DNA of 64,000 nt, taken from contig NZ_JAPNKC010000001.1 in assembly GCF_026626705.1 (NCBI RefSeq), positions 10,378,001 to 10,442,000 of the forward strand, given 5' to 3'. Every line of letters begins with the position of its first letter. The stretch's first letter is position 1. Under the pieces are notes generated by a model. It was not told the origin of the DNA. It did not search any database and worked only from the letters and a program-made list of their open reading frames with translations. Source of the stretch: Pyxidicoccus sp. MSG2 (GTDB lineage Bacteria > Myxococcota > Myxococcia > Myxococcales > Myxococcaceae). Shown here piece by piece: positions 18,823 through 27,884 of this stretch. The position numbers and the translations under genes were made by a program.

Positions 18823-19374
18823 ATGCGCAGGGAACGGCGGATCATCGGCGTCTTCGGATCAGGCAAGGAGGACCACGAGGAACGGGTCGTCCCGCTCGTC
18901 CGGTGGATCGCCGAGGCGGGGTTCGACCTGCTCACCGGAGCAGGGAGCGGCGTCATGCGCGTGGCGGCGGATGCCTTCGTCCAGGTGGAGGGCCGGCGGG
19001 GCATCTCCATCGGCATCGTCCCGGGCACGGTGGACGGGGGGGAGTACCGGCCCCGCTCCGGCTACCCCAACCCCGGCGTGGAGCTGGCCATCTACACCCA
19101 CCTGCCGCTCAGCGGCGAGCAGGGCACGGATCCGCTGAGCCGCAACCACATCAACGTCCTCACCCCCCACGCCCTGGTGGCGCTGCCGGGCGGGGCGGGC
19201 ACCGCCGCCGAGGCCGCCCTGGCCCTGCGCTATGGCAAGCCCGTCATCCTCTACGGCCCCCCGGAGGCCTTCCGCCGCTTCCACTCGGAGCTGGAGCGCA
19301 CGGACTCCCTGGAGCGGGTAGCCGAGTTCATCCGGGACGCCGTCCGGGAGCCAGTTCGCCTGTCTGCCCACTAG
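18823..19374 (+). CDS. LOG / SLOG-fold family protein
   Basis: A 183-residue Rossmann-like protein of the lysine-decarboxylase-like/SLOG group (TIGR00725-type). VFGSGKEDHEERV and TGAGSGVMRVAADAF form the nucleotide-binding N-terminus. ALPGGAGTAAEAALAL is the PGGxGTxxE motif that in LOG enzymes cleaves cytokinin riboside 5'-monophosphates. In bacteria the true substrate is usually unknown, and several SLOG proteins are nucleotide-derivative sensors or hydrolases. The ATG at 18823 has GGAGGT eight bases upstream; an in-frame ATG at 18772 would add 17 residues. Confidence 0.85.
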   Translation: MRRERRIIGVFGSGKEDHEERVVPLVRWIAEAGFDLLTGAGSGVMRVAADAFVQVEGRRGISIGIVPGTVDGGEYRPRSGYPNPGVELAIYTHLPLSGEQGTDPLSRNHINVLTPHALVALPGGAGTAAEAALALRYGKPVILYGPPEAFRRFHSELERTDSLERVAEFIRDAVREPVRLSAH

Positions 19375-19464
19375 CGGTTACAAACCGTCTAGAATGGTAC
19401 ACAGGGGGGAGACGGGTAGAACCGCCGAAGAAACGGGCGGTCACACCGTTTCTCGTGCGCCCAC

Positions 19465-19866
19465 ATGATCAGTGCCCAACATCCGCTCGCCAGCTGGTTC
19501 CTCGTGGTCTCGGTGACCTTCTTCCTGCTGGTCTACGCGCTGCCGCTGCTGCTGATGCCGCTGACGTGGGCGCGCTGGTTCGGGTGGAAGGCGCAGGAGG
19601 GCAATACCGACCTCACGGTGTACTTCGGGCGCTGCCTGGGCGCGGTGGCGCTGGCCATCATCGGCACGGTGGTGCGCTACATCCCGGACCCGGGGAGCCA
19701 GCCGGCGCTGTTCGAACTCATCGGCCTGGTGTGCGTGGGCATGGTGGTGGTGCACGTCTGGGGCTTCCTGAGGAAGGCCCAGCCGTTGTCGGAGACGGTG
19801 GAGATCTTCTTCTACGCGGTGGTGGGCGTGGTGGCGGTGTATATCCGCTTCGGGATGCTGGCCTGA
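19465..19866 (+). CDS. Small four-helix membrane protein
   Basis: A 133-residue hydrophobic protein with about four predicted transmembrane helices. They are WFLVVSVTFFLLVYALPLLL (about 11-30), a segment at about 57-70, LIGLVCVGMVVVHVWGFL, and the C-terminal FFYAVVGVVAVYIRFGML. A conserved-looking WARWFGWK and a charged loop lie between helices 1 and 2. No family recognised. It ends 10 bases before the cyclase-ATPase gene on the same strand, so the two are probably one transcription unit, and it may be a membrane partner of that cytosolic giant. A TAGAAT at 19390-19395 could be the -10 of their promoter. Confidence 0.75.
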   Translation: MISAQHPLASWFLVVSVTFFLLVYALPLLLMPLTWARWFGWKAQEGNTDLTVYFGRCLGAVALAIIGTVVRYIPDPGSQPALFELIGLVCVGMVVVHVWGFLRKAQPLSETVEIFFYAVVGVVAVYIRFGMLA

Positions 19867-19876
19867 GGGAGCGCCC

Positions 19877-22800
19877 ATGCTGCCGGTGGACACCGACCCC
19901 ATCCTCACCTCGCTGGCGCCGTACATCCCCGGCGCCGTGCTCCGCAAGCTCGAGCACACGGAGGCGCACGCGCTGCCGCCGGTGGAGTCGGTGCGCGGCG
20001 CCATCCTCCTGCTGGACATCGCCGGCTTCACGCCCATCGTCGTCAGCCTGAGCGGCGCGGGGCCGCGCGGCATCGACGCGCTCCAGCGCCTGCTGACGAG
20101 CTACTACACGGAGATGATCGACGTCGTGAAGGACCACGGCGGAGACATCTACCAGTTCGCCGGAGACTCCATCCTCGCCTGCTTCGAGCCCGCGCCGGGC
20201 GAGGGCGACGCGGGCGTGGTGCAGCGCGCGGCCCGGTGCGCGCTGGGCGTGCAGCGGCGGCTGATGCGCTTCGCGCAGCTGGAGCTGCTGGGCCAGCGCT
20301 TCTCCGTGTCCTCGCGCATCGGCATCGGCTTCGGCGAGTCGCACCGCATCGTGCTGGGCGCCACGGGCATGTGGATGCACCCGGCGCTCATCGGCCAGCC
20401 GCTGGAGCAGGCGGTGAAGGCGGAGAAGCGCGCCACGGTGGGCGAGGTGCTGCTCAGCCCCGAGGCGTGGGCGCTCCTGCCGGAGTCCGCGCGCAAGGGC
20501 GACCCACGCGATGGGGCCTGGCGCCTGGAGCCTTCCGCGCCTTTGCAGTCCCAGCCGCCGCCGTCCTTCACGCTGGGGCGTGGCGACGACCTGGTGGGGC
20601 GGTGCGCGCTGCTGCTGCACCCGGTGCTGTTCACGAAAATCACCACGGCGCACCAGGAGTTCAGCGGCGACTTCCGCGACGTCACCTGCTTCTTCCTGCG
20701 CTTCACCAACACCAGCAAGCCCGGGCAGGCGGAGGACTTCACCCGCGAGCTGAACGCCTTCTACGAGTACGTCCAGCGGGAGAGCGCGCACCACGGCGGC
20801 GTGCTGCTGATGACGGACTTCACGGACAAGGGCAACGTCCTCTACGTCATCTTCGGCGCGCCCACCGCGCTGCAGAGCAAGGAGGTGCTGGCCAGCCGGC
20901 TGGCCTGCAAGATCCTCCGCGAGCGGGACAACTTCCCCTTCGTGCAGGAGCTGCAGATTGGCGTCGCCACGGGGCACGCGTACTTCGGCGACATGGGCTC
21001 GCCGTGGCGCAAGGGCTACTCGGCGCTGGGCGAGGTGGTGAACATGGCCGCCCGGCTGATGACGCACGGGCGGGGCACGGGCATCCACGTCGACGCGAAC
21101 ACGGAGCGCAAGCTCCAGCAGAACGGCTTCGCCACCGAGTTCGTGGAGAACGCGAAGCTCAAGGGCGTGGCGCGCGAAGTCCCGGTGTACCGGCTGCAGG
21201 CCGAAGTGCGTCGCAGCCTGTTCATCAAGGGCAAGGGCGACATCGTCGGCCGGCACAGCGAGCTGGACGCGCTGCGCACGGCGGTGGGCGAGTCCATCGA
21301 GGGCACCGGCCGCGTCTGCGTGGTGTCCGGCGAGGCGGGCATCGGCAAGTCGCGGCTGGGCGCGAAGGTGGTGGAGGAGGCGGAGGAGCGCGGCGCGCGG
21401 AGCCTCTACGGCATCTGCTACTCGTACGAGATGTTCACCCCCTTCTTCCCGTGGAAGGAGGTGCTGGTCCAGGTCTTCGGGCTGCACGACGGGGATGATT
21501 TGGACACGCAGCTGGGACAGCTGCGCCTGGGCTTCGAGGGACTGGAGGACACGGGCCCGGAGTGGATACCGGTGCTCGCGGCCATCCTCGGCATCCCGAT
21601 GGAGGAGGAGCCCGTCACGCGCGAGCTGGACGCGCGGCGCAAGAACCAGAAGCTCTTTCAAATCATCCTCCAGCTGCTGGAGAAGCAGGCGCGGCAGACG
21701 CCGGTGCTGCTGTTCTTCGAGGACCTGCACTGGGCGGACAACATCTCCGTCGACCTCATCGAATACGTGGCGGCGCGGGTGGCCTCGCTGCGCGTGACGC
21801 TGCTGGTGACGATGCGGCCGGGCGAGCAGCTGAAGAACCTCAAGGGGCTGCCCGGGCTGTACCGGCTGGACCTGGCCAATCTGGACGACGAGGACACGCG
21901 GGCGCTGTTGCGGCTGCACCTGCGCATGGAGCCGCCGGACACGGCGCTGGAGGACATGCTGCTGGCGAAGGTGCAGGGCAACCCGTTCTTCACCGAGTCC
22001 ATCGTCCAGGGACTGGTGGAAGGCGGCTACCTGGGGCCGGTGTCGCAGGGCGCGGAGCGGATGGAGCGCAAGCGGAGCCTCCAGGCGCTGGAGCTGCCGG
22101 ACAGCATCCAGGACGTGGTGCTGGCGCGCATCGACCTGTTGAGCGAGACGGAGAAGCTGGTGGTGAAGGTGGCCTCGGTGGTGGGGCGCATCTTCACGCT
22201 GGAGGCAGTGGCGGAGCTGGCGCCGGGCTCGGTGCCGAGGCGGCGCATCCGCGAGGCCATCGACACGCTGACGAAGCTGGGGCTCATCCTGCTGGAGGTG
22301 GAGGAGCCCTTCACCTGCATCTTCAAGCACATCGTCATCCGCGACGTGGCGTACAACACGCTGCTGGTGTCCGCGCGCGAAGATCTGCACCGGAGGATGG
22401 CGCGCTTCATCGAGACGCGCGCGGGGGACAACCCCGTGAAGTCCGCGGGCATCCTGGCCTACCACGCGCTCGCCGGGAACGACGAGCTGAAGGGGCTGGA
22501 GTACACGCTGATGGCGGCGCGCAGCGCGCGCGAGCAGTACGCCAACGACGACGCCATCCACCACTACAACCGCGCGATGGAGATTCTGGGCGGCACGCAG
22601 GCGCTGGACCCGGACGAAGTCCTCCTCAAGACGCGCACGGTGATGCAGGAGCTGGCGGAGACGCTCCTGCAGGCGGGCAACTACGCGGGCGCCATCCACA
22701 TGTTCGAGCAGTGCCTGGCGGACGAGGAGCAGGAGTCGCGCCGGGCGGAAATCCACCTGGGCCTGGGGCGGGCGCACCAGGAGAAGGGCGAGTCGAAGCG

Positions 22801-24130
22801 GGCCATCCAGGAGCTGGAGACGGCGCTGGTGCTGATGGGCCGCACCATGCCGCGCAACCTGGTGGCGCTCGGAGTGCGCACGGTGCTCGCGCTGGGACTG
22901 CACCTGCTCTACGGCGTCTTCCCCTGGCTGGTGCGGCCCCTGGGCTCCCGGCTGCCGCTGTACCTGAAGCAGCTGTCGACGCTCATCTCGCTCATCAAGA
23001 TCTACTACTTCGCGGACATCGGGAAGCTGACGTGGGCGACGATGGTGGCCGCGACGATGGCCGAGCGCTCGCGCAGCGAATACGGGCTGAGCCTGGCGAG
23101 CAGCTACTACGGCTCGCTGCTGTTCGGCTCGGGGCTTCTCAAGCGCTCCGGGACGTGGTGCCACCGGGCGCTGGAGCACGCGAGGCGCTCGCGGGACTCG
23201 GTGGCGGAGGGCATTGCCCTGAGCCGGCTGGCGACGCTGAACATCTTCACCAACGAGCAGGTGCGGGCCACGCAGTACGGCGAGGAGGCGGTGGCGCTGC
23301 TGCGGCAGGTCGGTGACATGTGGGAGGTGCAGACGGGGCTGATGATGCTGGCGACGAGCCAGTTCCTCTCCGCGCGCTTCGACAGCGCGGAGCGCACCTA
23401 CCGGGAGATGGGGCGGGTGGGCGTGGAGCTGAACGCGCTGATGCACCAGGGCTGGGCGCACGCGTGGGTGCCCATGTGCCGCTACCTGCGAGGGGACGGG
23501 GACGTGGGGGAGCTGTGCGCGGAGCTGGAGGAGGGGCTGCGCATCAGCATCGAGGTGCAAGATTTGGCCAACCAGTGCGCGAGCCTGAACCACCTGGTGA
23601 ATGTGGCGGTGCGTGAGCAGCAGGTGGAGGAGGCGGCGCTGATGGCGGTGCGCGCGGACGAGGCGCTCTGGCGCTACCACGTGCTGGTGCCCTTCCTCCA
23701 GATTGGCCTGGTGGACGCGGCGGAGGGGGCGCTCTTCGCGCTGGAGCAGGGCGCTGTCTCGGTGCCGAAGGCGCAGCTCTGGGCCATTGTGCGCCGCTGT
23801 GCCTTCAAGGCGCGGGCGCTGGGGAAGCTCTATCCGTACCTGCGGGGCCCGGCGATGCGGGTGACGGCGCGGGCGAAGGCGCTGAAGCGCGGCGGGAAGG
23901 CGGCGGAGCCGCTGTTCGACCGCGCGCTGAAGGTGCTGGAAGCCACGCCCAACCGCTGGGAGACGGGCGTGGCGTACCTGGACGCGGCGGCGGCGCTGCC
24001 GCACCGGCGCGGGGAGCTGCTCTCCCGCGCTCGGGAGGTGTTCACCACCATCGACGCGAAGGCGGAACTGCGGCGCGTGGACCGGCTGGAAGCGGACGCC
24101 ACCGTCGCCGCGCCGGCGATGGCGTCGTAG
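19877..24130 (+). CDS. Class III adenylate/guanylate cyclase - AAA ATPase - TPR protein
   Basis: A 1417-residue cytosolic fusion. The first cyclase domain (about 40-220) has LLLDIAGFTPI and FAGDSILACF, keeping both metal-binding Asp positions. The second (about 255-440) has FTDKGNVLYVIFGAP and GYSALGEVVNMAARL, but its first metal Asp position reads FFLRFT, so it looks catalytically impaired; the pair may work as an asymmetric dimer. An AAA_16/STAND ATPase follows (SGEAGIGKSRLG near 484, FFEDLHWAD), then a winged-helix-like stretch and a long TPR-rich tail from about 880. This is the architecture of soluble-AC-type and STAND cyclases abundant in myxobacteria. The input signal is not evident. 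Confidence 0.92.
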   Translation: MLPVDTDPILTSLAPYIPGAVLRKLEHTEAHALPPVESVRGAILLLDIAGFTPIVVSLSGAGPRGIDALQRLLTSYYTEMIDVVKDHGGDIYQFAGDSILACFEPAPGEGDAGVVQRAARCALGVQRRLMRFAQLELLGQRFSVSSRIGIGFGESHRIVLGATGMWMHPALIGQPLEQAVKAEKRATVGEVLLSPEAWALLPESARKGDPRDGAWRLEPSAPLQSQPPPSFTLGRGDDLVGRCALLLHPVLFTKITTAHQEFSGDFRDVTCFFLRFTNTSKPGQAEDFTRELNAFYEYVQRESAHHGGVLLMTDFTDKGNVLYVIFGAPTALQSKEVLASRLACKILRERDNFPFVQELQIGVATGHAYFGDMGSPWRKGYSALGEVVNMAARLMTHGRGTGIHVDANTERKLQQNGFATEFVENAKLKGVAREVPVYRLQAEVRRSLFIKGKGDIVGRHSELDALRTAVGESIEGTGRVCVVSGEAGIGKSRLGAKVVEEAEERGARSLYGICYSYEMFTPFFPWKEVLVQVFGLHDGDDLDTQLGQLRLGFEGLEDTGPEWIPVLAAILGIPMEEEPVTRELDARRKNQKLFQIILQLLEKQARQTPVLLFFEDLHWADNISVDLIEYVAARVASLRVTLLVTMRPGEQLKNLKGLPGLYRLDLANLDDEDTRALLRLHLRMEPPDTALEDMLLAKVQGNPFFTESIVQGLVEGGYLGPVSQGAERMERKRSLQALELPDSIQDVVLARIDLLSETEKLVVKVASVVGRIFTLEAVAELAPGSVPRRRIREAIDTLTKLGLILLEVEEPFTCIFKHIVIRDVAYNTLLVSAREDLHRRMARFIETRAGDNPVKSAGILAYHALAGNDELKGLEYTLMAARSAREQYANDDAIHHYNRAMEILGGTQALDPDEVLLKTRTVMQELAETLLQAGNYAGAIHMFEQCLADEEQESRRAEIHLGLGRAHQEKGESKRAIQELETALVLMGRTMPRNLVALGVRTVLALGLHLLYGVFPWLVRPLGSRLPLYLKQLSTLISLIKIYYFADIGKLTWATMVAATMAERSRSEYGLSLASSYYGSLLFGSGLLKRSGTWCHRALEHARRSRDSVAEGIALSRLATLNIFTNEQVRATQYGEEAVALLRQVGDMWEVQTGLMMLATSQFLSARFDSAERTYREMGRVGVELNALMHQGWAHAWVPMCRYLRGDGDVGELCAELEEGLRISIEVQDLANQCASLNHLVNVAVREQQVEEAALMAVRADEALWRYHVLVPFLQIGLVDAAEGALFALEQGAVSVPKAQLWAIVRRCAFKARALGKLYPYLRGPAMRVTARAKALKRGGKAAEPLFDRALKVLEATPNRWETGVAYLDAAAALPHRRGELLSRAREVFTTIDAKAELRRVDRLEADATVAAPAMAS

Positions 24131-24136
24131 GAGGCG

Positions 24137-25552
24137 TCAGGTCAGCCGCTGCGGCTGCAGGCCGAGCGTCTGCATCTGCCCCACGTCCCACGCCTCCAGC
24201 GCATCCTGCCCGGCGATGTAGCGCCGGGTCTTGTTCTTCACCGGGTTGCGGATGCTGAGGATTTCCGGCCCGGAGAAGAGAATCGTCTGCTTGTACCGGG
24301 GCATGTCGCTCATGGTGAGCTTGGACCAGTAGTGCTTCGCGATGTTGGGCAGGCTGCCCAATTCCATGCACAGCCGGTGGAAGTGCTCCACCACCTCGGA
24401 CGGGTGCAGATTCTTGGGCTGGTGGCACAACGTGTAGCCGTCGTAGTCGCGGCTGACGGTGCCGGGCAGCAGTCTCCCTTCCGACTGGAGCTCACGGAAG
24501 AACGGCGTCTCCGGGTATGGGCAGACGATGCCGAGGAACGTCACGGAGAAGTACTTCAGGTCCGCCAGGTACGTGGGCAGCTTCTCCAGGTACTCGTTGG
24601 TGTCCCCGTCCGAGCCGACGATGAGCCCGAAGGACAGGAGGATGCCGGCGGAGAACACGCGGCGGATGACGGCGTCCACCTCGCTCAGCTTGTTCTGGCC
24701 CTTGTTCATGGCCTTGATGGAGTCGGGGTTGAGCGACTCCAGACCGGTGTACACGTAGCGGCACCCGGCCTTCGCCATCAGCTTCACCAGCGCCTCGTCC
24801 TTGAGCACGTTGAAGGTGAGGGCGCAGCCCCAGGTCTTCTTCAGGGGGATGAGCGCCTCGCACAGCTCGCGCAGGTACTTGGGTGAGCCGCCCAGGTTGT
24901 TGTCGAGGAAGACGAACGCATCATCCATGAGCCCCAGGTAGTTGGGGTTCCACCGCATGCGCGTCTGGATTTCGTCGATGACGTGGGCGACGGGGCGGTA
25001 GCGGTAGCGCTCGTTGCCGGTGAGGACGCAGAAGTTGCAGGTGAAGGGGCAGCCGCGCGACGCCTCGATGCCGGGCAGGCGCAGCTTGTTGTGGGTGAAG
25101 TCGATGAGCTCGTAGCGGTAGGGCTGGATGGCGGTGGGGCCGAGCGAGGGGCGGTTGTAGAGCGGCTGGAGCTGGCCCTTCTCGAAGTCCTCGATGAGTG
25201 CGGGGACGTTGGCCTCGGGCTCGCCGGTGATGACGGCGTCGAAGTGGGCCTTCGCGTCGTCGGGGAAATAGCTGGCGTGCCGGCCGCCCGCGACGGTCTT
25301 CATTCCCCGCTGGCGGAACAGGGTGGAGAGCACCTTGGTGTGCTCGTAATACGAGTGCAGGTACGAGAAGAAGACGAGGTCCCAGTGGCGGTCCATCGGG
25401 ATGTCCGTCTCCTTCTCGTTGAAGATCTCCACCTCCGCGTGCGCGGGGCACAGGCCGGCGATGAGCTCCGGCACCGAGGACTGCATGATGGAGGGTTCCT
25501 TGATGCGCAGCCGGGTAGGGTGGGTGTACGTGGCGATGACGGCGATGCGCAT
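24137..25552 (-). CDS. B12-binding domain radical SAM protein
   Basis: A 471-residue enzyme. The N-terminal 130 residues form a cobalamin-binding-like Rossmann domain (MRIAVIATYTHPTRL, then VFFSYLHSYY and TVAGGRHASYFPDDA), but the usual DxHxxG His motif is not seen. The radical SAM core follows, with the cluster motif ASRGCPFTCNFC near 178-189 and an Elp3-like VYTGLESLNPDSIKAM segment. Such proteins methylate or rearrange unreactive carbons in cofactor or secondary-metabolite pathways; the substrate here is unknown. The frame is open upstream, but the recognisable protein starts at the ATG at 25552. It is convergent with the cyclase gene, 6 bases apart. Confidence 0.9.
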   Translation of the reverse strand: MRIAVIATYTHPTRLRIKEPSIMQSSVPELIAGLCPAHAEVEIFNEKETDIPMDRHWDLVFFSYLHSYYEHTKVLSTLFRQRGMKTVAGGRHASYFPDDAKAHFDAVITGEPEANVPALIEDFEKGQLQPLYNRPSLGPTAIQPYRYELIDFTHNKLRLPGIEASRGCPFTCNFCVLTGNERYRYRPVAHVIDEIQTRMRWNPNYLGLMDDAFVFLDNNLGGSPKYLRELCEALIPLKKTWGCALTFNVLKDEALVKLMAKAGCRYVYTGLESLNPDSIKAMNKGQNKLSEVDAVIRRVFSAGILLSFGLIVGSDGDTNEYLEKLPTYLADLKYFSVTFLGIVCPYPETPFFRELQSEGRLLPGTVSRDYDGYTLCHQPKNLHPSEVVEHFHRLCMELGSLPNIAKHYWSKLTMSDMPRYKQTILFSGPEILSIRNPVKNKTRRYIAGQDALEAWDVGQMQTLGLQPQRLT

Positions 25553-25705
25553 GCGGGTCGTGGCTCCGGGAAGAGACGGCGCTGCGGCGGCGCGGACGAG
25601 GAGCGCACGACACGGTACGGTGCCCCCTCCGGCCTGACCGTGACGGACAGAATCACCCGCACGCAGCGACTTGGCAAAATGACAGCCGCGTAGGATGCGA
25701 GGAAC

Positions 25706-26209
25706 ATGCCCTCCGAGAAGATGACCCAACCCACCACGTACCGGGTCCGCGTCGCCACCGGGGCCGACGCACCGGTGCTCCTGGCGCTGCTGCGGGAGTT
25801 CGCGGCGCACGAGGACAGCGCGCCGCAGTCCATGCTCGCGACGGAGTCCCGGCTGCGGGAGGCACTGGGGGCCACGCCGCCGCTGCTTCGGGCGGCGCTG
25901 GTGGAGGGACCTGAGGGCGCGGTGGGCTTCGCGACGTACACGGTGGACTTCATGACCTGGGCGAACTCGCGGGTGCTCCGGCTGGACGACCTGTACGTCC
26001 GCGCGAGCGTGCGCGGGGCGGGACTGGGGCGGGCGCTGATGCGGCACCTGGCGGAGGTCGGCGCCGCGGAGGGGATGCCCGTGCGCTGGGAGATGCGGCC
26101 GGAGAACGCGTCCGCGCGCGCCTTCTACGGGCGCATTGGCGCCATCTCCCGGGAGAAGACGGTGTTCCGCTGGATGCCGGATGCGATGCGGCGGTTCCTC
26201 GACGAGTAG
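25706..26209 (+). CDS. GNAT family N-acetyltransferase
   Basis: A 167-residue acetyltransferase that should use acetyl-CoA. Motif D (VRVATGADAPVLLALLREFA) and the acetyl-CoA-binding motif A (VRASVRGAGLGRALMRHLAE) are both clear, followed by RPENASARAFYGRIGA (motif B). The overall pattern resembles the diamine/polyamine-type and small-molecule GNATs (LRLDDLYVR before motif A). Divergent from the radical SAM gene, with 153 bases between them. Confidence 0.9.
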   Translation: MPSEKMTQPTTYRVRVATGADAPVLLALLREFAAHEDSAPQSMLATESRLREALGATPPLLRAALVEGPEGAVGFATYTVDFMTWANSRVLRLDDLYVRASVRGAGLGRALMRHLAEVGAAEGMPVRWEMRPENASARAFYGRIGAISREKTVFRWMPDAMRRFLDE

Positions 26210-26347
26210 CGCGGGCCCACCCCTGCCAGGGGCGCGTCAACGCGCGCCTGTCATGGGTTTCGTTGGAGGACAGAATGATTGCGGGGCACGCACCTGCTCG
26301 GCAGCCACGGTGCCGTGCTGACGCGACTCCTGGCGTCGGGCCGTGTC

Positions 26348-26377
26348 TTGATTTCGAACTGTGGGTTCCTGGATAAT
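26348..26377 (+). promoter_or_regulatory. Possible housekeeping promoter
   Basis: TTGATT at 26348-26353 and GATAAT at 26372-26377, separated by 18 bases, lie about 75 bases upstream of the methyltransferase ATG at 26451. Both hexamers are close to the sigma-A consensus, in a locally AT-richer stretch. Confidence 0.4.
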
Positions 26378-26450
26378 TCCGCGCGGGGCTGGATGTCCGA
26401 CGCGAATCTTTCGCTGGCTGCGGTCATCGCCTCTCTTCGGGAGCAACTCC

Positions 26451-27122
26451 ATGGAGTCAGAGCAGCTGGTGGTCGAGGCTCGGCGCGGGCTGGGCATTCG
26501 CGCCAGCGAGATCTTGACCCATCCCGTGACGAACCTCGCGATGGGCGCGCTCGTCGTGCTCATGCACACCAGCAAGCTGGCGCAGCTGTTCGCCGACAGC
26601 AGGATTGGCATCCAGCACACGGGGATCTTCCTCAACTTCTGCATCATCTCGTTCTACGCCCTGGTGCGTGACGTGCCGCGGCGGGTGACGCTCAATCCCT
26701 TCAACTGGGCACTGGGGGCGCTCTCCTCCTTCTGGGGGATGGTCATCACCCTCTACTCTTCCGGCGGCGTTGCCGTCGCGCCGTCCTGGGTCATCAGCAC
26801 GGTGTCGATTGGCTCGCTGCTCGTGATCAGCTTCGCCCGGCTGAGCCTGGGACGGAGCTTCGGCGTGGTTCCCGCGGAGCGGAAGCTGGTCAACCGTGGC
26901 GCGTACCGGCTCGTGCGCCATCCCATCTACACGGCATCCGCCCTGACGATGGTTCCAGTCCTGCTGAGCTCCTGGGGACTCATGCAGCTCCTGCTGGTGG
27001 TCACCGGAGTCGCCCTGATGGTGTGGCGCGCCATCGAGGAAGAGCGCTTTCTCAAGCAGAGCCCCGAGTACTGCGCCTACGCGGCGGAAGTCCGGTATCG
27101 CTTCATCCCGGGCCTCGTCTAG
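26451..27122 (+). CDS. Isoprenylcysteine carboxyl methyltransferase (ICMT)/PEMT-like membrane protein
   Basis: A 223-residue integral membrane protein with about five hydrophobic helices. The C-terminal signature is diagnostic: AYRLVRHPIYTASAL followed after two helices by EERFLKQSPEYCAYAAEVRYRFIPG. This is the SAM-binding RHP...E...Y pattern of the ICMT/phospholipid-methyltransferase family. In bacteria the methyl acceptor is usually unknown (lipids or small hydrophobic molecules). ATG at 26451 has GGGAG eight bases upstream; a longer reading from 26361 has no ribosome-binding site and no family similarity. Confidence 0.85.
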   Translation: MESEQLVVEARRGLGIRASEILTHPVTNLAMGALVVLMHTSKLAQLFADSRIGIQHTGIFLNFCIISFYALVRDVPRRVTLNPFNWALGALSSFWGMVITLYSSGGVAVAPSWVISTVSIGSLLVISFARLSLGRSFGVVPAERKLVNRGAYRLVRHPIYTASALTMVPVLLSSWGLMQLLLVVTGVALMVWRAIEEERFLKQSPEYCAYAAEVRYRFIPGLV

Positions 27123-27175
27123 GGCCTCGCGGAGCGCGTCCAGGGGAAGCCCGCCGCGGAGTCCATGGACTTCTC

Positions 27176-27213
27176 TTGCCAATGCGACCGGTCAGTCATA
27201 TGACCGACCGGTC
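27176..27213 (+). promoter_or_regulatory. TetR autoregulatory promoter with a 28-base palindromic operator
   Basis: TTGCCA (27176-27181) and TATGAC (27199-27204), spaced by exactly 17 bases, form a promoter that would start transcription at about 27211, only a few bases before the ATG at 27216. A near-perfect palindrome at 27186-27213 (outer arms GACCGGTC, centre TCATATGA, two mismatches) covers the spacer, the -10 and the start site. No Shine-Dalgarno sequence is visible. Binding by the TetR protein encoded just after it would block its own transcription. Confidence 0.65.
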
Positions 27214-27215
27214 AC

Positions 27216-27884
27216 ATGCCAACGAGCACCTTCTTCAACCTCCCCGACGAGCGCAGGGACCGCCTCGTGAACGAGGCCATCGTCGAGTTCTCCGACCGGA
27301 GCTACGCCGAGGCCTCGCTCTCGCAGATTGCGCGCCGCGCGAGCATCCCCAAGGGCAGCGTCTACCAGTACTTCGAGGACAAGCTCGACCTGTACCGCTG
27401 GCTCCTCACCGACGAGGCCCCGCGCCGCAAGCGCGAGTTCATCGGCGCGGCGCCGCCTGGGGGCGACTTCTGGGCCCGCCTGGAGACGTTCATCGAGCGA
27501 GGCATGGCCTTCCTCGTCGAGCACCCGCGCCTCGCCCGGCTCTCCGCGGCTGCGGCCACGCCGACGGCGGTGGCGGAGGTCCGCGGCCTCTACAAGGCCA
27601 TCTGCGAGGCCGGCATCGTGGAGCTGCGCGGCGTCCTGGAAGAGGGGGCCCGTGACGGCGCCCTCCAGGCCTCCGATCTCGACATCGCCACCCGCTTCGT
27701 CGCCACCGTCATCGGCCCCGGAATGACGGACGTGATTCTCCAGGAACTCGGCGCCGAGCTCCATGAGGTGCTCGCCTCGGACTCCCTGCGCAAGCGACTC
27801 AACCTCAAGCGCCGGCGGGCCCTCTCCCGTCAGGCGGTGCTCTTCATTCGCAACGGGCTGGGCTCGGAAAGGAAATCACGATGA
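27216..27884 (+). CDS. TetR/AcrR family transcriptional regulator
   Basis: A 222-residue one-component repressor. The N-terminal HTH runs from about 12 to 60 (IVEFSDRSYAEASLSQIARR, then PKGSVYQYFEDKLDLYRWLL), the canonical TetR recognition-helix pattern. The rest is the variable ligand-binding helical domain. Its last codon overlaps the ATG of the following dehydrogenase (ATGA), so the two are co-translated. The ligand may therefore be a substrate or product of that enzyme. A palindromic operator immediately precedes the start codon. Confidence 0.92.
   Translation: MPTSTFFNLPDERRDRLVNEAIVEFSDRSYAEASLSQIARRASIPKGSVYQYFEDKLDLYRWLLTDEAPRRKREFIGAAPPGGDFWARLETFIERGMAFLVEHPRLARLSAAAATPTAVAEVRGLYKAICEAGIVELRGVLEEGARDGALQASDLDIATRFVATVIGPGMTDVILQELGAELHEVLASDSLRKRLNLKRRRALSRQAVLFIRNGLGSERKSR

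Noticed and set aside
19718..24004. A 1428-codon open frame on the minus strand opposite the cyclase gene
   Set aside because: High-GC shadow frame: His/Arg/Leu/Gln-rich with no domain, fully antisense to a gene with clear domains.
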